Source: Flavobacteriales bacterium
GTDB lineage: Bacteria > Bacteroidota > Bacteroidia > Flavobacteriales_F > PHOS-HE28
Direction: 5' to 3'
Length of the DNA: 64,000 bases
NCBI GenBank assembly: GCA_020635725.1
Contig: JACJZF010000007.1
Location: forward strand, 144,678 to 208,677
Both the position numbers and the translations under genes were made by a program. The notes under the pieces were generated by a model. The model was not told the origin of the DNA. It ran no database searches and saw only the letters and a list, made by a program, of their open reading frames with translations. Shown here one piece after another: positions 6,917 to 15,485 of this stretch. The number at the start of each line of letters is the position of its first letter. Within the stretch, counting starts at the first letter, position 1.

Positions 6917-8497
6917 TCAATCGGGTCGTTCCGCCTTGATGAAACGCACGGTTGCCGGATCACCTGTTTCCGTTAAGAACATAGCGGTGTACACACCGGG
7001 TGCGAGGTCGTGGATCATGAGCGAAGCCTCTCCGGCAATCTTGTGTTTCCATTGACGTCCGTGCAGGTCGACTAGCTCCACGGTGATCGGATACGCGGGA
7101 TCAATTCCGGAGAAGCGCACCCAATCCGTTGCCGGAGAAGGATAGGCTCTGATCGCCACCGTCGCCGCCCGTGTTTCCGTCAGATCCGTGGGGACGCATC
7201 CGGGGCTCACCGTGACGGTGCGCGGCGCTAGGCCAAGCTGCATGGAGGGGAATTCGACGCCCTGTGTCATCACCAAGGATGGCAGCGAGGAAGCTAGCGG
7301 AATGAAGTCGTTCTGAGCGATGTTGGAACTGAGCATTTCGTCGCATTCGAGGGTGGACGAGGAATAGAACCGCTCACGTTCACAAGGGGCATTCGACAAC
7401 AGGCTATCGGTTATTGCCCCCCAGCGAGCCGTGAGAAGCGCGCCATCGGCAGCCAGGCCGAACCCGCTCACCGGCGCGGAGCCTCCTTCGCTCAGCCGGA
7501 ACTGACCAAGGATAGCGGCCGCGTTATCCAGGTTGATGAACAGCGCGTACTGTCCATCTCGCGCGAACATCCAGATGCTGCCATCCGGAGCACGCTCCAC
7601 CTCGCGCAGGTACAGGAACTGGCTTCCTGAATAGGTCCGACCAGAAACCGCGGTGCCTTGTCCGTCGAGCAGGATCGCGAACAAGCCGCCAAGTCCCAAG
7701 CCCTCATTTCCCTTGCCGAAGAGCCAAGCGCCGCTGCCTTCGCGAAGCAGAGCATAGGGGCTACCGCCTGCCAGGATATCGTACTGCGATAAACCGCTCG
7801 CGTAGTACTTCACCCACTGGATGTCCCCAGCCGCATCCGTGCAAAGCACGCCTAACCTGTCATTGTATCCGAAGCAAAGCCATAAGTCGCCGTTGAGCTG
7901 TTCCAACAGGTCATAGGAGAATTTATCGGCGAACTCGAGGCCGGTCACCGGATAACGCTTCGTCCAAAGCAAGTTGCCATCCAGGTCGAGTTTCATGAGA
8001 TGTATGTCATACGCACCTCCGGGTCCGGCTGCCGTTGCACTGCGCCAACCGAGCGCGACACAATTCCCATCGGCAGTGAGTACGACATCACTGATCGGCA
8101 TGCCCAAGTCCGCGCTCCATAACAGCGTGCCGAAGGTGTCAACGAGCGCGACCGCGCCTGCTGAAGTGATCGTGCCGCGCACCCCGCACAGCAGGGTGCC
8201 ATTACTGAGGTCGCGAACGGCGCGGACATCGGCTTCCCCGATGCCGTCGAACTCGACACGCCGTTCCCAAAGCAGTCCTCCCTGCGCATCGAGCATGCCC
8301 AACGAGGCGTACATCGGTGAAACGTGCCCGGATCCGTAGAACACGGTGGACCCACTAGGCAACGGAAGGTAGCGTTCCTCAAGTGCCGGGAATTGCGCGT
8401 GGGCGTACCGGTGATGGAAGGGCTCTTGGCTCTGGGCGAAGACATCCGCACAGGCCATCAAGGGAATCGAGAGCACCGCCGACCGCAGAATCGACAT
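6917..8497 (-). CDS. Secreted protein with type IX secretion C-terminal sorting domain
   Basis: 526 residues: signal peptide (MSILRSAVLSIPLMACADVFAQ), a long region of short beta-propeller-like repeats (DAQGGLLWERR, DTFGTLLWS, DLDGNLLWTKRY, DAAGDIQWVKYY), and a C-terminal domain with AYPSPATDWV, VELVDLHGRQ and APGVYTAMF, which is the type A T9SS sorting signal. It should be exported through the outer membrane and anchored or released. The open frame reaches further upstream to 8914, but that part overlaps the DUF1761 gene, so I start at 8497 where the signal peptide begins. Ligand unknown. Confidence 0.85.
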   Translation of the reverse strand: MSILRSAVLSIPLMACADVFAQSQEPFHHRYAHAQFPALEERYLPLPSGSTVFYGSGHVSPMYASLGMLDAQGGLLWERRVEFDGIGEADVRAVRDLSNGTLLCGVRGTITSAGAVALVDTFGTLLWSADLGMPISDVVLTADGNCVALGWRSATAAGPGGAYDIHLMKLDLDGNLLWTKRYPVTGLEFADKFSYDLLEQLNGDLWLCFGYNDRLGVLCTDAAGDIQWVKYYASGLSQYDILAGGSPYALLREGSGAWLFGKGNEGLGLGGLFAILLDGQGTAVSGRTYSGSQFLYLREVERAPDGSIWMFARDGQYALFINLDNAAAILGQFRLSEGGSAPVSGFGLAADGALLTARWGAITDSLLSNAPCERERFYSSSTLECDEMLSSNIAQNDFIPLASSLPSLVMTQGVEFPSMQLGLAPRTVTVSPGCVPTDLTETRAATVAIRAYPSPATDWVRFSGIDPAYPITVELVDLHGRQWKHKIAGEASLMIHDLAPGVYTAMFLTETGDPATVRFIKAERPD

Positions 8498-8565
8498 GCT
8501 TATACGACGGGCAGTCAGGTTGGAGGTTGCCGACCTCGGGCCGGGCGATGCAGTAGCGTGGCGGC

Positions 8566-8970
8566 TCACGCCCAGAGCCCGAGTATCAGTCCGTAGAGCA
8601 GGAACTGGACCACGTGGTAGCCGCCATCGATTAGGAGCAGTGTGGTCGGCCTGTTCGCGAACTGGTAGTTGATTCCGAAGCTGGTGGCGGCGATGCCCAG
8701 GCCGCAGAGCAGTCCGCCGTGCAGCCATTCGGCAAGGCTGTGCGCCTGATGCACCATGAGGATCGCGAACGCGTACGCCGCGAGCCAGGCCATGAGGAAG
8801 GAGATACCGAAAACACGGGCCGGATGCTTCGCCGTCTGGGGGTCGCGCGGCGCATCGGGATCCAATCCGTTCGCACGGGCCCATGGTCGCAGGAACATGG
8901 CTTTGGAGTACCACGGTGCGCCGAGCAGGAAGATACTGACCGCACAGATGAGGATCGCGAGGTGGTTCAA
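8566..8970 (-). CDS. DUF1761 family membrane protein
   Basis: A 134-residue inner-membrane protein with about four hydrophobic helices. It has the DUF1761 hallmarks: an N-terminal FLLGAPWYSKAMF, a FLMAWLAAYAF helix, and a C-terminal DGGYHVVQFLLYGLILG. Function is unknown for the family. The frame has no ATG near its 5' end. TTG at 8970 is the likeliest start, six bases past the stop codon of the preceding YdeI gene, which suggests translational coupling. Confidence 0.75.
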   Translation of the reverse strand: MNHLAILICAVSIFLLGAPWYSKAMFLRPWARANGLDPDAPRDPQTAKHPARVFGISFLMAWLAAYAFAILMVHQAHSLAEWLHGGLLCGLGIAATSFGINYQFANRPTTLLLIDGGYHVVQFLLYGLILGLWA

Positions 8971-8975
8971 GACAT

Positions 8976-9580
8976 TCAGGATTTGGATCTCGGTGCCGTG
9001 TGATTAGCCCGGATGTTCTTAGCCGCCAAGGTCACGGTGTCCGCGATACGTTTCTTGCGCGTGACATCGGTCTTGGCGCTGCTGGTCCAATACAGGATCT
9101 GCTTCCTGCTGCTGGGCGGGAAAGCATCGAAGTGCTTGCGCGCGGTCTTGTTGCGAGTGAAGGCTCGTTTCAGGTCCGCTGGCATCTCGAAGGCCTCCAC
9201 GGCATCGAGCGCGCTCCACGAGCCATCGGTCTTCGCCGCGTCGATCTTGGTCCTCCCAGCGGCGGTCATGCGCCCTTCCGCCTCCAAGCGCTCGATCCGT
9301 TCCTTGTTCACCTTGCTCCACACGCTCTTCGGCTTGCGCGGGCACACGTGGATCATGGAACGGTGGGCATCGAGGCCGCGCGCCGTGCTGTCGATCCAGC
9401 CGAAGCAGAGCGCCTCTTCCGCGATGGCGCCATAGCCCATGTGCTTATCCGGCGTGGCCTTCTTCCAATAGATCAGCCAGATCCCTTCGGTGCGCCGATG
9501 GTGCTTCTTCAGCCAGGCCCGCCATTTTGCGCACGGCTCGTGACCTCCACGCGCTCCAGCGCATCGAGCTTGTTCGCCAT
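8976..9580 (-). pseudogene. YdeI/OmpD-associated family protein, frameshifted near its N-terminus
   Basis: From ATG at 9580 the reading begins MANKLDALERVEVTSRAQ, the standard YdeI opening, but then hits a stop. One base more in the A-run of the coding strand (TTTT at 9525-9528 on the plus strand) restores the frame into a typical KW-RAW-LKKHH...GIWLIYWKK segment. It then joins smoothly with the remaining 154 codons (GYGAIAEEALCFGWIDS onward). The gene is therefore whole except for a one-base deletion in a homopolymer, either a real disruption or an assembly error. YdeI-like proteins are small cytosolic proteins of uncertain role. Start is 9 bases past the stop of the DUF4412 gene. Confidence 0.8.
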
Positions 9581-9589
9581 GAACGCAAT

Positions 9590-10369
9590 TCAGCGAGTGC
9601 TCGCCGGATTGCTCATGTCCATCACGGTATAGCCATCGAGGGAGAAGGCCTTGGCATCGACCTCGCCCATCTGCAGGTCACGCACGAAGGCGACATGGCG
9701 CTGCGTGCCATCGGCGCTGATCCATTCCCATTCCAGCGCGAAGCCGGGCATTAGGCGCATCTTCTCCGCCATGCGATCCTTCGAAGTGGAGGACTGGCGC
9801 ATCATGTCCTCGAAGGGAGCGGCCATGCGCTCCGCGACCCAGCCTGTCCACTGGCCGTCTTTCCCGGTGGCGATGTACTTGATGCAGGTATGGCCCTGGA
9901 TGGTGCGTTGCTCGTCCATGCGCTTCACGACAACGTCATCATCGCTCTTCTCATCCGGCACAACCACCTTCGTCTTGCGCTGCTTGATCGCCATTTTCTG
10001 CCCTTTGGCATCCTGGGTGAGCATGTACTGCACCTTCGCTTTGTGGTCCGTGAGCATTCCGAAGCTCTGGCCTTCCTTCTCCTTCGATTTCATCTTCACC
10101 AGCGTGTACTGCGGGTTGCTCGCGTATTCCATGTTCGTCGGGCTGGTCTTTTCCTCTTTCCATTCATCAGCCGCAGTCTCCCCATTGCGGCTGAATTGGT
10201 GCATCTCCAGCCTGAGGCTGCCAATGAAGGTGTTGAGGACGATCGGGCCGTTGTCCGGCTCCACCTGCATGGCCGCGCTTTTCATCAACGCGTTCATGTC
10301 GACCTGGGCCGTGCCAGGCAGGGTGATCAGCATGGTGCAGGTGAGGCAGAAGAGGAGATGGCGTGTCAT
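9590..10369 (-). CDS. DUF4412 domain protein, secreted
   Basis: 259 residues with a cleavable signal peptide (ending in PGTAQ). The body fits DUF4412: VLNTFIGSLRLEMH near the start, a GQSFGMLTDHKAKVQYML strand pair, RTIQGHTCIKYIATG, and a WVAERMAAPF segment. Such proteins are periplasmic or surface beta-rich proteins of unknown role. It lies downstream of a much larger protein containing three versions of the same FIG-type module, so the two probably arose by duplication and may work together. Confidence 0.8.
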   Translation of the reverse strand: MTRHLLFCLTCTMLITLPGTAQVDMNALMKSAAMQVEPDNGPIVLNTFIGSLRLEMHQFSRNGETAADEWKEEKTSPTNMEYASNPQYTLVKMKSKEKEGQSFGMLTDHKAKVQYMLTQDAKGQKMAIKQRKTKVVVPDEKSDDDVVVKRMDEQRTIQGHTCIKYIATGKDGQWTGWVAERMAAPFEDMMRQSSTSKDRMAEKMRLMPGFALEWEWISADGTQRHVAFVRDLQMGEVDAKAFSLDGYTVMDMSNPASTR

Positions 10370-10470
10370 GGCGTTGGTTGGTGAGAGGCTAACTTAGGTC
10401 GTGTGAAGGTACGAACGCAATCTTTCGTAACGCGCCATGGACGCCGAACGCGCGAGCTGGTCGCGGTTCG

Positions 10471-12786
10471 TCAACGCCGCCAGGAATCGGGTGTGATGTC
10501 GAACATGCGCTGGTCCACCGCACCGGGCTTCAGCTCCAGCACCTTCAAGGTCAGGGTCTCTTCGTTCTTATAGGTGTAGGTCACTTCCAGCGGCATGCCT
10601 GGCCGTGTGCTCGCGACCACGGGACCGCGCAACAGGATCTCAATGCCGCTCCAACTCCGCCGCGCACCGAGTACATCGTGGAAGAGGGAAGGGGTCTTCG
10701 CGTCCACCCATGATTCGCGCCGGCGATCGGGCTCCTCCAACAGTCGGTGTTGCGCGCTACGACCGACGATCTTGCGCGCACCAGCGATGATGCTGTCCGT
10801 GGCAGCCGGCTGGAAGATCGGTGCCGGGTGCGCCACCAGAGGTTGGTCGTACGTGCGGAATCCTTCCGCTAGCGGGATGAACAACTTCTCTTGATGCGTT
10901 GCACGATCCAGCACATAGGCTCGTGTATGCTCCGTGCTGCCCGGCTGTTCATCCTGCCCGATGAGCACCATCTTGTCCGCCGTGCTCGCGTAGCGCACAG
11001 TCCACGAGGTGGTCTTGTCGCCGCGCGTGCTGGTGAAGCGCAACCTGGCCGTGCCGATGAAACCGTTGGTGGTGGCCTTCATCACCGAATCGATCGCGGG
11101 GGGCAGCGTGACCGGTCGCGGCAGGCGGTCATAGCTGGCTCCGCTGACCTCCATGACCGGAGGCAGCATCTCTTCCATCGGTTCGGCTTCCACCATCACG
11201 GGTGCTTCCACGTCGAATTCGCCGGACATCACCTCTTCTACAGTGACCTCGCGCACTTCCATCGGAGGCGGTTCATTTCGACGTCTGCGCTGCTCCAGTC
11301 GCTCATCGCGCACCCGGTAATTGCGCAGGTCCACCACCGGCGGTTTCGCCTTGCCCTCTTTGTAGCTCGTGATCGTCGTTCCCTGCACGGCCATCGGCAT
11401 CGGCTTCTCGGCCACACCGAAGAACATCAGGTCCTTCATCTTCTGGCCCATGCGCTGCACCATCCAGTTCTTCATGTCGAATACGGGGTTCCGCACATCG
11501 GTCTTCGGGAACCAGAAATAGGTGAGGAAGCGTTCGCTCGTGGTGAACAGCTCGCAGTCGTAGCCGTTGATCTTCCGCGTGGTGCCGTGCGGCGAGAAGT
11601 ACAGTTCCAGCCCGCGCCCGAATTCCTTCAAGCCGACTTCCTCCAGGGTGTTGATGTAGAGCTTCGGGATCACGTGCCCGCTCATCTCGTTGTGGGTGGC
11701 CATCACCACGTCGGCATCGAGGTCGACGGCGTAGAAAAGGTAGCCCTCATCATCCGGGTCGTCCATGATCAGAACCGCGCGCCGCGCATCGGCCCAGTAG
11801 CTGTACTTCGCCAGCTGGTGTGTGGTATCGCTACCGGTCCTCTTGTCCGGCATCCCGATGATCATCGTTGGTGTTTCCGCAGTGAGCGTGCCGATGAAGG
11901 CGTTGTCCGGAATGCCGCGATCCACCGGGTCGGGCGTGAATAGGGCGGGCAGCGTATCCGGCTTGAGGTCGCTCACGTAGGCGCGCATCCACGCGGGCAA
12001 GGTGCCGATGCCGCTGTTGTTGTTCCAGAGGAAGCGCTGCTCCACCACCAGGCCGCGTTCACCTTCCAACGTGGGCATGGGCGACCTCCCCGGTGCGATG
12101 TTCACGAACGCGATGCTGCCTGCCTCTGGTCCGAAACGACGTTTAGGCCATTCGGCGCGCAAGCAACCAACCACGGGTTTCGGGCAGAGCGCGGTGAGGT
12201 ATTCCATCTGCCCTTCGCGGCAGAGCCATGGCGCCCAAACGCGCATGTCGGCGAAGAGCGCGGGATACTTGTCCGTTCGCCAGTAGTAAGTGGTGTCGTT
12301 GTTGCCATCGGTGCCCAGCATCTCCGCACAGGTGGCGTCGAGGATCTGCTCCGTACGTCCCGTGGCGCGCACCGAATCGCTCCAGATCTCGTAGAAATAG
12401 CCCACGTTCGGGAAGTGGAGGTCTTCCACTGCGAAGTGCACCTTGCCTTTTTCCGTGACGGACTTCATCCTGATGTTCGCCGAGAGGTCGAGGAACTGCA
12501 CCTGCTTGCGCTCGCCGGTCCTGCCGAACACTTCAACTACCACACGTTCCTTATCGCTCCAGAACCGGAAGCGGTCGCCGTTGGTCTTCTGGATGATCCA
12601 AGTGCCGATGAAGCCATTGGTATGCAGCGGCTCACGCTTCGGCAGCGCATACGGCACAGGCTTCTTGTCCCATGCGATGGCCTGCATCCACTCGGGCAGG
12701 TTGCCCGGCTCGCAGCTGGGTGGGAGCTGTGCGAAGGAACTGGGAAGGAAGGCGAATAGTGCGAGCGTGAGGAGCGGGATGCGCAT
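10471..12786 (-). CDS. Large secreted protein with three DUF4412-like modules
   Basis: 771 residues, starting with a signal peptide (LTLALFAFLPSSFAQ). Three modules begin with the same phrase: TNGFIGTW near residue 57, NAFIGTL near 295 and TNGFIGTA near 573, each followed by alternating strands and a WSD/WAD/YASTAD-type turn. The second module carries the most DUF4412-like tail (EFGRGLELYFSPHGT, INGYDCELF). A charged Pro/Glu/Met-rich linker at about 500-560 separates modules two and three. I start at 12786; the frame upstream lacks a signal peptide. Function unknown; envelope location is inferred from the signal peptide. Confidence 0.75.
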   Translation of the reverse strand: MRIPLLTLALFAFLPSSFAQLPPSCEPGNLPEWMQAIAWDKKPVPYALPKREPLHTNGFIGTWIIQKTNGDRFRFWSDKERVVVEVFGRTGERKQVQFLDLSANIRMKSVTEKGKVHFAVEDLHFPNVGYFYEIWSDSVRATGRTEQILDATCAEMLGTDGNNDTTYYWRTDKYPALFADMRVWAPWLCREGQMEYLTALCPKPVVGCLRAEWPKRRFGPEAGSIAFVNIAPGRSPMPTLEGERGLVVEQRFLWNNNSGIGTLPAWMRAYVSDLKPDTLPALFTPDPVDRGIPDNAFIGTLTAETPTMIIGMPDKRTGSDTTHQLAKYSYWADARRAVLIMDDPDDEGYLFYAVDLDADVVMATHNEMSGHVIPKLYINTLEEVGLKEFGRGLELYFSPHGTTRKINGYDCELFTTSERFLTYFWFPKTDVRNPVFDMKNWMVQRMGQKMKDLMFFGVAEKPMPMAVQGTTITSYKEGKAKPPVVDLRNYRVRDERLEQRRRRNEPPPMEVREVTVEEVMSGEFDVEAPVMVEAEPMEEMLPPVMEVSGASYDRLPRPVTLPPAIDSVMKATTNGFIGTARLRFTSTRGDKTTSWTVRYASTADKMVLIGQDEQPGSTEHTRAYVLDRATHQEKLFIPLAEGFRTYDQPLVAHPAPIFQPAATDSIIAGARKIVGRSAQHRLLEEPDRRRESWVDAKTPSLFHDVLGARRSWSGIEILLRGPVVASTRPGMPLEVTYTYKNEETLTLKVLELKPGAVDQRMFDITPDSWRR

Positions 12787-12901
12787 GGGAATGGAGCCGG
12801 CAAAGGTCGCCGCCCTCGTCAACAACCGGACCGCGATTTCGAAGGATTGGGTCTGTGGAGATTGAAGCAGAAGCTCGGGGCTGCGCGCGACGCGGGTTGG
12901 T

Positions 12902-13351
12902 TCAGTTCGCGGCGGAATAGACAACGATGACTTCCTCTTCAGGGGCTTCGAGAACGAAGGTGCTCAGGCGCGTGCTATCCCAATCGAGGACCTTGAATCG
13001 AGTGAGCTCCCCTTCATCGGGGATATGGAGGATGAGAAGACTGTCCGGGGTGAAGGCCCACCTGCCAGCGACGGTTTCGGTTGTCCCCTCGGTCGCGTCG
13101 CTCAGGTGAAAGGAACTATCACATCGAAGTTCGAGCATCACCTTGCCCTTCACGTCGCGAGAAGGATCTGGCTTCCCATGGGTCGTGAGCATCTCACCCT
13201 TCCATGCGCGGCACAACGAATACGCGTTGCCCGAATGAGTTCGTATGGTGGTTGATTCTTCCGCAGTGCTGTATGCTTCCTTCGGTAAATCCGCATCGCA
13301 TCCGGTGCTCAGCAGCACAGCAAGAATCAATTGAATAGCTCCTCTGTTCAT
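12902..13351 (-). CDS. Small lipoprotein of unknown function
   Basis: 149 residues with a lipoprotein signal (IQLILAVLLSTGC). The rest (KGKVMLELRCDSSFHLSD, VAGRWAFTPDSLLILHI) alternates strands in the manner of small lipocalin-like envelope proteins, but I recognise no family. Its base composition is visibly less GC-rich than that of its neighbours. It is followed on the same strand by the large DUF4412-like gene. Confidence 0.65.
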   Translation of the reverse strand: MNRGAIQLILAVLLSTGCDADLPKEAYSTAEESTTIRTHSGNAYSLCRAWKGEMLTTHGKPDPSRDVKGKVMLELRCDSSFHLSDATEGTTETVAGRWAFTPDSLLILHIPDEGELTRFKVLDWDSTRLSTFVLEAPEEEVIVVYSAAN

Positions 13352-13378
13352 GGTTCTCCGTTGCGTGGTTCAGGATAT

Positions 13379-14026
13379 TCACATCACCCCATCGCGCATC
13401 ACCAGCTTCCGGTCCGCCATGTCGGCCAGTTCCTCGTTGTGGGTCACGATCACGAAGGTCTGTCCCAGTTCCTTCCGCAGCTCGAAGAAGAGCTGGTGCA
13501 GCTCGCGGGCGTGGGCGCTATCGAGGTTGCCGCTGGGTTCATCGGCCAGCACCACGCTCGGGTTGTTGAAGAGCGCCCGTGCCACGGCCACGCGCTGCTG
13601 CTCCCCGCCGCTCAGTTGCGCTGGCTTATGCTCCTCGCGTGCCACGACGTTCAGGCGTGCGAGCAGTTCCACGGCGCGCGGCGCGCATTCGCTCTTGCTG
13701 CGGCCGGCGATCAGTCCCGGCATCATCACGTTCTCTAGCGCGTTGAACTCGGGCAGCAGGTGATGGAACTGGAACACGAAGCCGATGTGCGTGTTCCGGA
13801 AAGACGAGAGCGCGTTCGAGCCGAGCCGTGTGACCTCCTCGGCGTTGATGCGAAGGGAGCCGGCATCGGCTTTATCCAAGGTGCCGAGGATCTGCAGCAG
13901 GGTGGTCTTGCCTGCGCCGCTGGCCCCTACGATGCTCACCACCTCGCCCTTGGCCACGTGCAGGTCCACGCCCTTGAGCACCTCCAACGCGCCATAGCGC
14001 TTCCGGATGCCGACAGCCTCGATCAT
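13379..14026 (-). CDS. lolD: Lipoprotein-release ABC transporter ATP-binding protein
   Basis: 215-residue ABC ATPase. Walker A GASGAGKTT at about 34-42, Q-loop (FVFQFHHLL), signature LSGGEQQR, Walker B VVLADEP and H-loop THN are all intact. Length and the ALENVMMPGL and HHLLPEF motifs match LolD, which powers extraction of lipoproteins from the inner membrane together with LolC/E. No permease gene is adjacent, which is common in Bacteroidota. The ATG at 14026 (MIEAVGIRKRYG) is preferred over the upstream 14128, whose extension lacks homology. Confidence 0.85.
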   Translation of the reverse strand: MIEAVGIRKRYGALEVLKGVDLHVAKGEVVSIVGASGAGKTTLLQILGTLDKADAGSLRINAEEVTRLGSNALSSFRNTHIGFVFQFHHLLPEFNALENVMMPGLIAGRSKSECAPRAVELLARLNVVAREEHKPAQLSGGEQQRVAVARALFNNPSVVLADEPSGNLDSAHARELHQLFFELRKELGQTFVIVTHNEELADMADRKLVMRDGVM

Positions 14027-14091
14027 CGGGCAAAGAAAGACCACGGGCGATGATTGAGCCTTCACGCACCTGTTCTGCCCAAGGCGCCCAG

Positions 14092-14245
14092 CCCTCAACC
14101 TGTCTTTCCGTGCGAAGCGAAGGAACAACCCTCAACCCCCAACTCTCAACCTGTCATTCCGAGCAAAGCGAAGGAACAACTCTCAACCCCCAACCCTCAA
14201 CTCCTCAACCCGTCCTTTCGCGCGAAGCGAATGAACAACCCCTCA
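14092..14245. repeat. Three copies of a TTCCGwGCrAAGCGAAGGAACAAC repeat
   Basis: Between lolD and sucC the phrase CTCAACC-TGTC-TTCCG-GC-AAGCGAAGGAACAAC recurs at about 14093, 14145 and 14203, separated by CTCAACCCCCAAC words. Copies differ by a few bases. The sequence resembles the frequently seen intergenic word TCATTCCGAGCGAAGCGAGGAA of many bacteria (from memory). Function unknown; no gene here. Confidence 0.75.
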
Positions 14246-14259
14246 TCTTCTCCTTCCCC

Positions 14260-14267
14260 TACTTTCG
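14260..14267 (+). promoter_or_regulatory. Putative -7 box TACTTTCG of sucC
   Basis: TAnnTTTG-like box with a 25-nt leader before the sucC ATG. No Shine-Dalgarno sequence is present in the leader. Confidence 0.4.
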
Positions 14268-14292
14268 CCTCCGCAACGAAACGACCCCTGCG

Positions 14293-15483
14293 ATGAACCT
14301 TCACGAGTACCAAGGCAAGAGCATCCTTACCCAGTATGGCGTCCGCGTGCAGCGCGGGTTGGTGGCCTACAACGCCGATGAGGCTGTGGACCAGGCCAAG
14401 CGCCTGAGCCAGGAGACCGGTACCAAGTGGTGGGTGGTGAAGGCCCAGATCCATGCTGGTGGCCGTGGCAAGGGCGGCGGCGTGAAACTGGCCAAGAGCA
14501 TCGACGAGGTGCGCGAGAAGGCCGAGGGCATCATCGGCATGATGCTGAGGACGCCACAGACCCCGCCGCAGGGCAAGAAGGTGCATAAGGTCCTGATCGC
14601 AGAGGACATGTATTACCCCGGTGCCAGCGAGACGAAAGAGTACTACATGAGCGTGCTGCTTGACCGTGCCAGCGGAAAGAACATCATCATGTACAGCACC
14701 GAGGGCGGCATGGACATCGAGGAGGTGGCTGAGAAGCACCCGGAGAAGATCTTCAAAGAGGTGATCGACCCGCGCGTGGGCCTGCGCCCCTTCCAGTGCA
14801 ACAAGGTCGCCACCAACCTGGGCGTAACCGGCGCTGCCAAGAAGGAGATGGTGAAGTTCGTGGCCGCGCTCTACAAGGCCTACGAGGGCTGCGATGCCGC
14901 CATGTTCGAGATCAACCCGGTGCTCAAGACCAGCGACGACAAGATCGCGGCGGTGGATGCCAAGGTGCGCCTCGATGGCAACGCGCTCTTCCGCCACCCC
15001 GACTACGTGGAGATGCGCGACAAGACCGAGGAGGACCCGATCGAGGTGGAGGCTGGCGAAGCGGGCCTCAACTACGTGCGCCTCGACGGCAACGTGGGTT
15101 GCATGGTGAACGGCGCCGGTCTGGCCATGGCGACGATGGACATCATCAAGCTCAGCGGTGGCGAGCCTGCCAACTTCCTCGACGTGGGCGGCACGGCCGA
15201 TGCAGCGCGTGTGGAGAAAGCCTTCCGCATCATCCTGAAGGACGAGCGCGTGAAGGCGATCCTCGTGAACATTTTTGGCGGCATCGTGAGGTGTGACCGC
15301 GTGGCGCAGGGTATCGTGGACGCGTACAAGAACATCGGCGACATCCCCGTGCCCATCATCGTGCGCCTGCAAGGGACCAACGCCGAGGAAGCCAAGCAGC
15401 TCATCGACAACAGCGGCCTCCAGGTGCTGAGCGCGGTGGCCTTGCAAGAGGCGGCTGATCGGGTGAAGGAGGTGCTGGCCTGA
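14293..15483 (+). CDS. sucC: Succinyl-CoA synthetase (ADP-forming) beta subunit
   Basis: 396 residues, normal for SucC. The N-terminal MNLHEYQGKSIL opening, the ATP-grasp core with VVKAQIHAGGRGKGGGVK near 50, the Mg/nucleotide-binding FEINPV near 200, and the CoA-ligase domain with NIFGGIVRCD near 320 are all intact. It forms succinate and nucleotide triphosphate from succinyl-CoA in the TCA cycle with SucD, which is not in the window. I start at 14293 because upstream codons lie inside the repeat array. It is followed after 2 bases by a hydrolase gene. Confidence 0.95.
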   Translation: MNLHEYQGKSILTQYGVRVQRGLVAYNADEAVDQAKRLSQETGTKWWVVKAQIHAGGRGKGGGVKLAKSIDEVREKAEGIIGMMLRTPQTPPQGKKVHKVLIAEDMYYPGASETKEYYMSVLLDRASGKNIIMYSTEGGMDIEEVAEKHPEKIFKEVIDPRVGLRPFQCNKVATNLGVTGAAKKEMVKFVAALYKAYEGCDAAMFEINPVLKTSDDKIAAVDAKVRLDGNALFRHPDYVEMRDKTEEDPIEVEAGEAGLNYVRLDGNVGCMVNGAGLAMATMDIIKLSGGEPANFLDVGGTADAARVEKAFRIILKDERVKAILVNIFGGIVRCDRVAQGIVDAYKNIGDIPVPIIVRLQGTNAEEAKQLIDNSGLQVLSAVALQEAADRVKEVLA

Positions 15484-15485
15484 GC

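Noticed and set aside
8498..8914. N-terminal extension of the T9SS protein frame
   Set aside because: It overlaps the DUF1761 gene in another frame and would bury the signal peptide inside the protein.
10891..11943. A 350-codon plus-strand frame
   Set aside because: Antisense to the large DUF4412-like gene; His/Arg-rich shadow.
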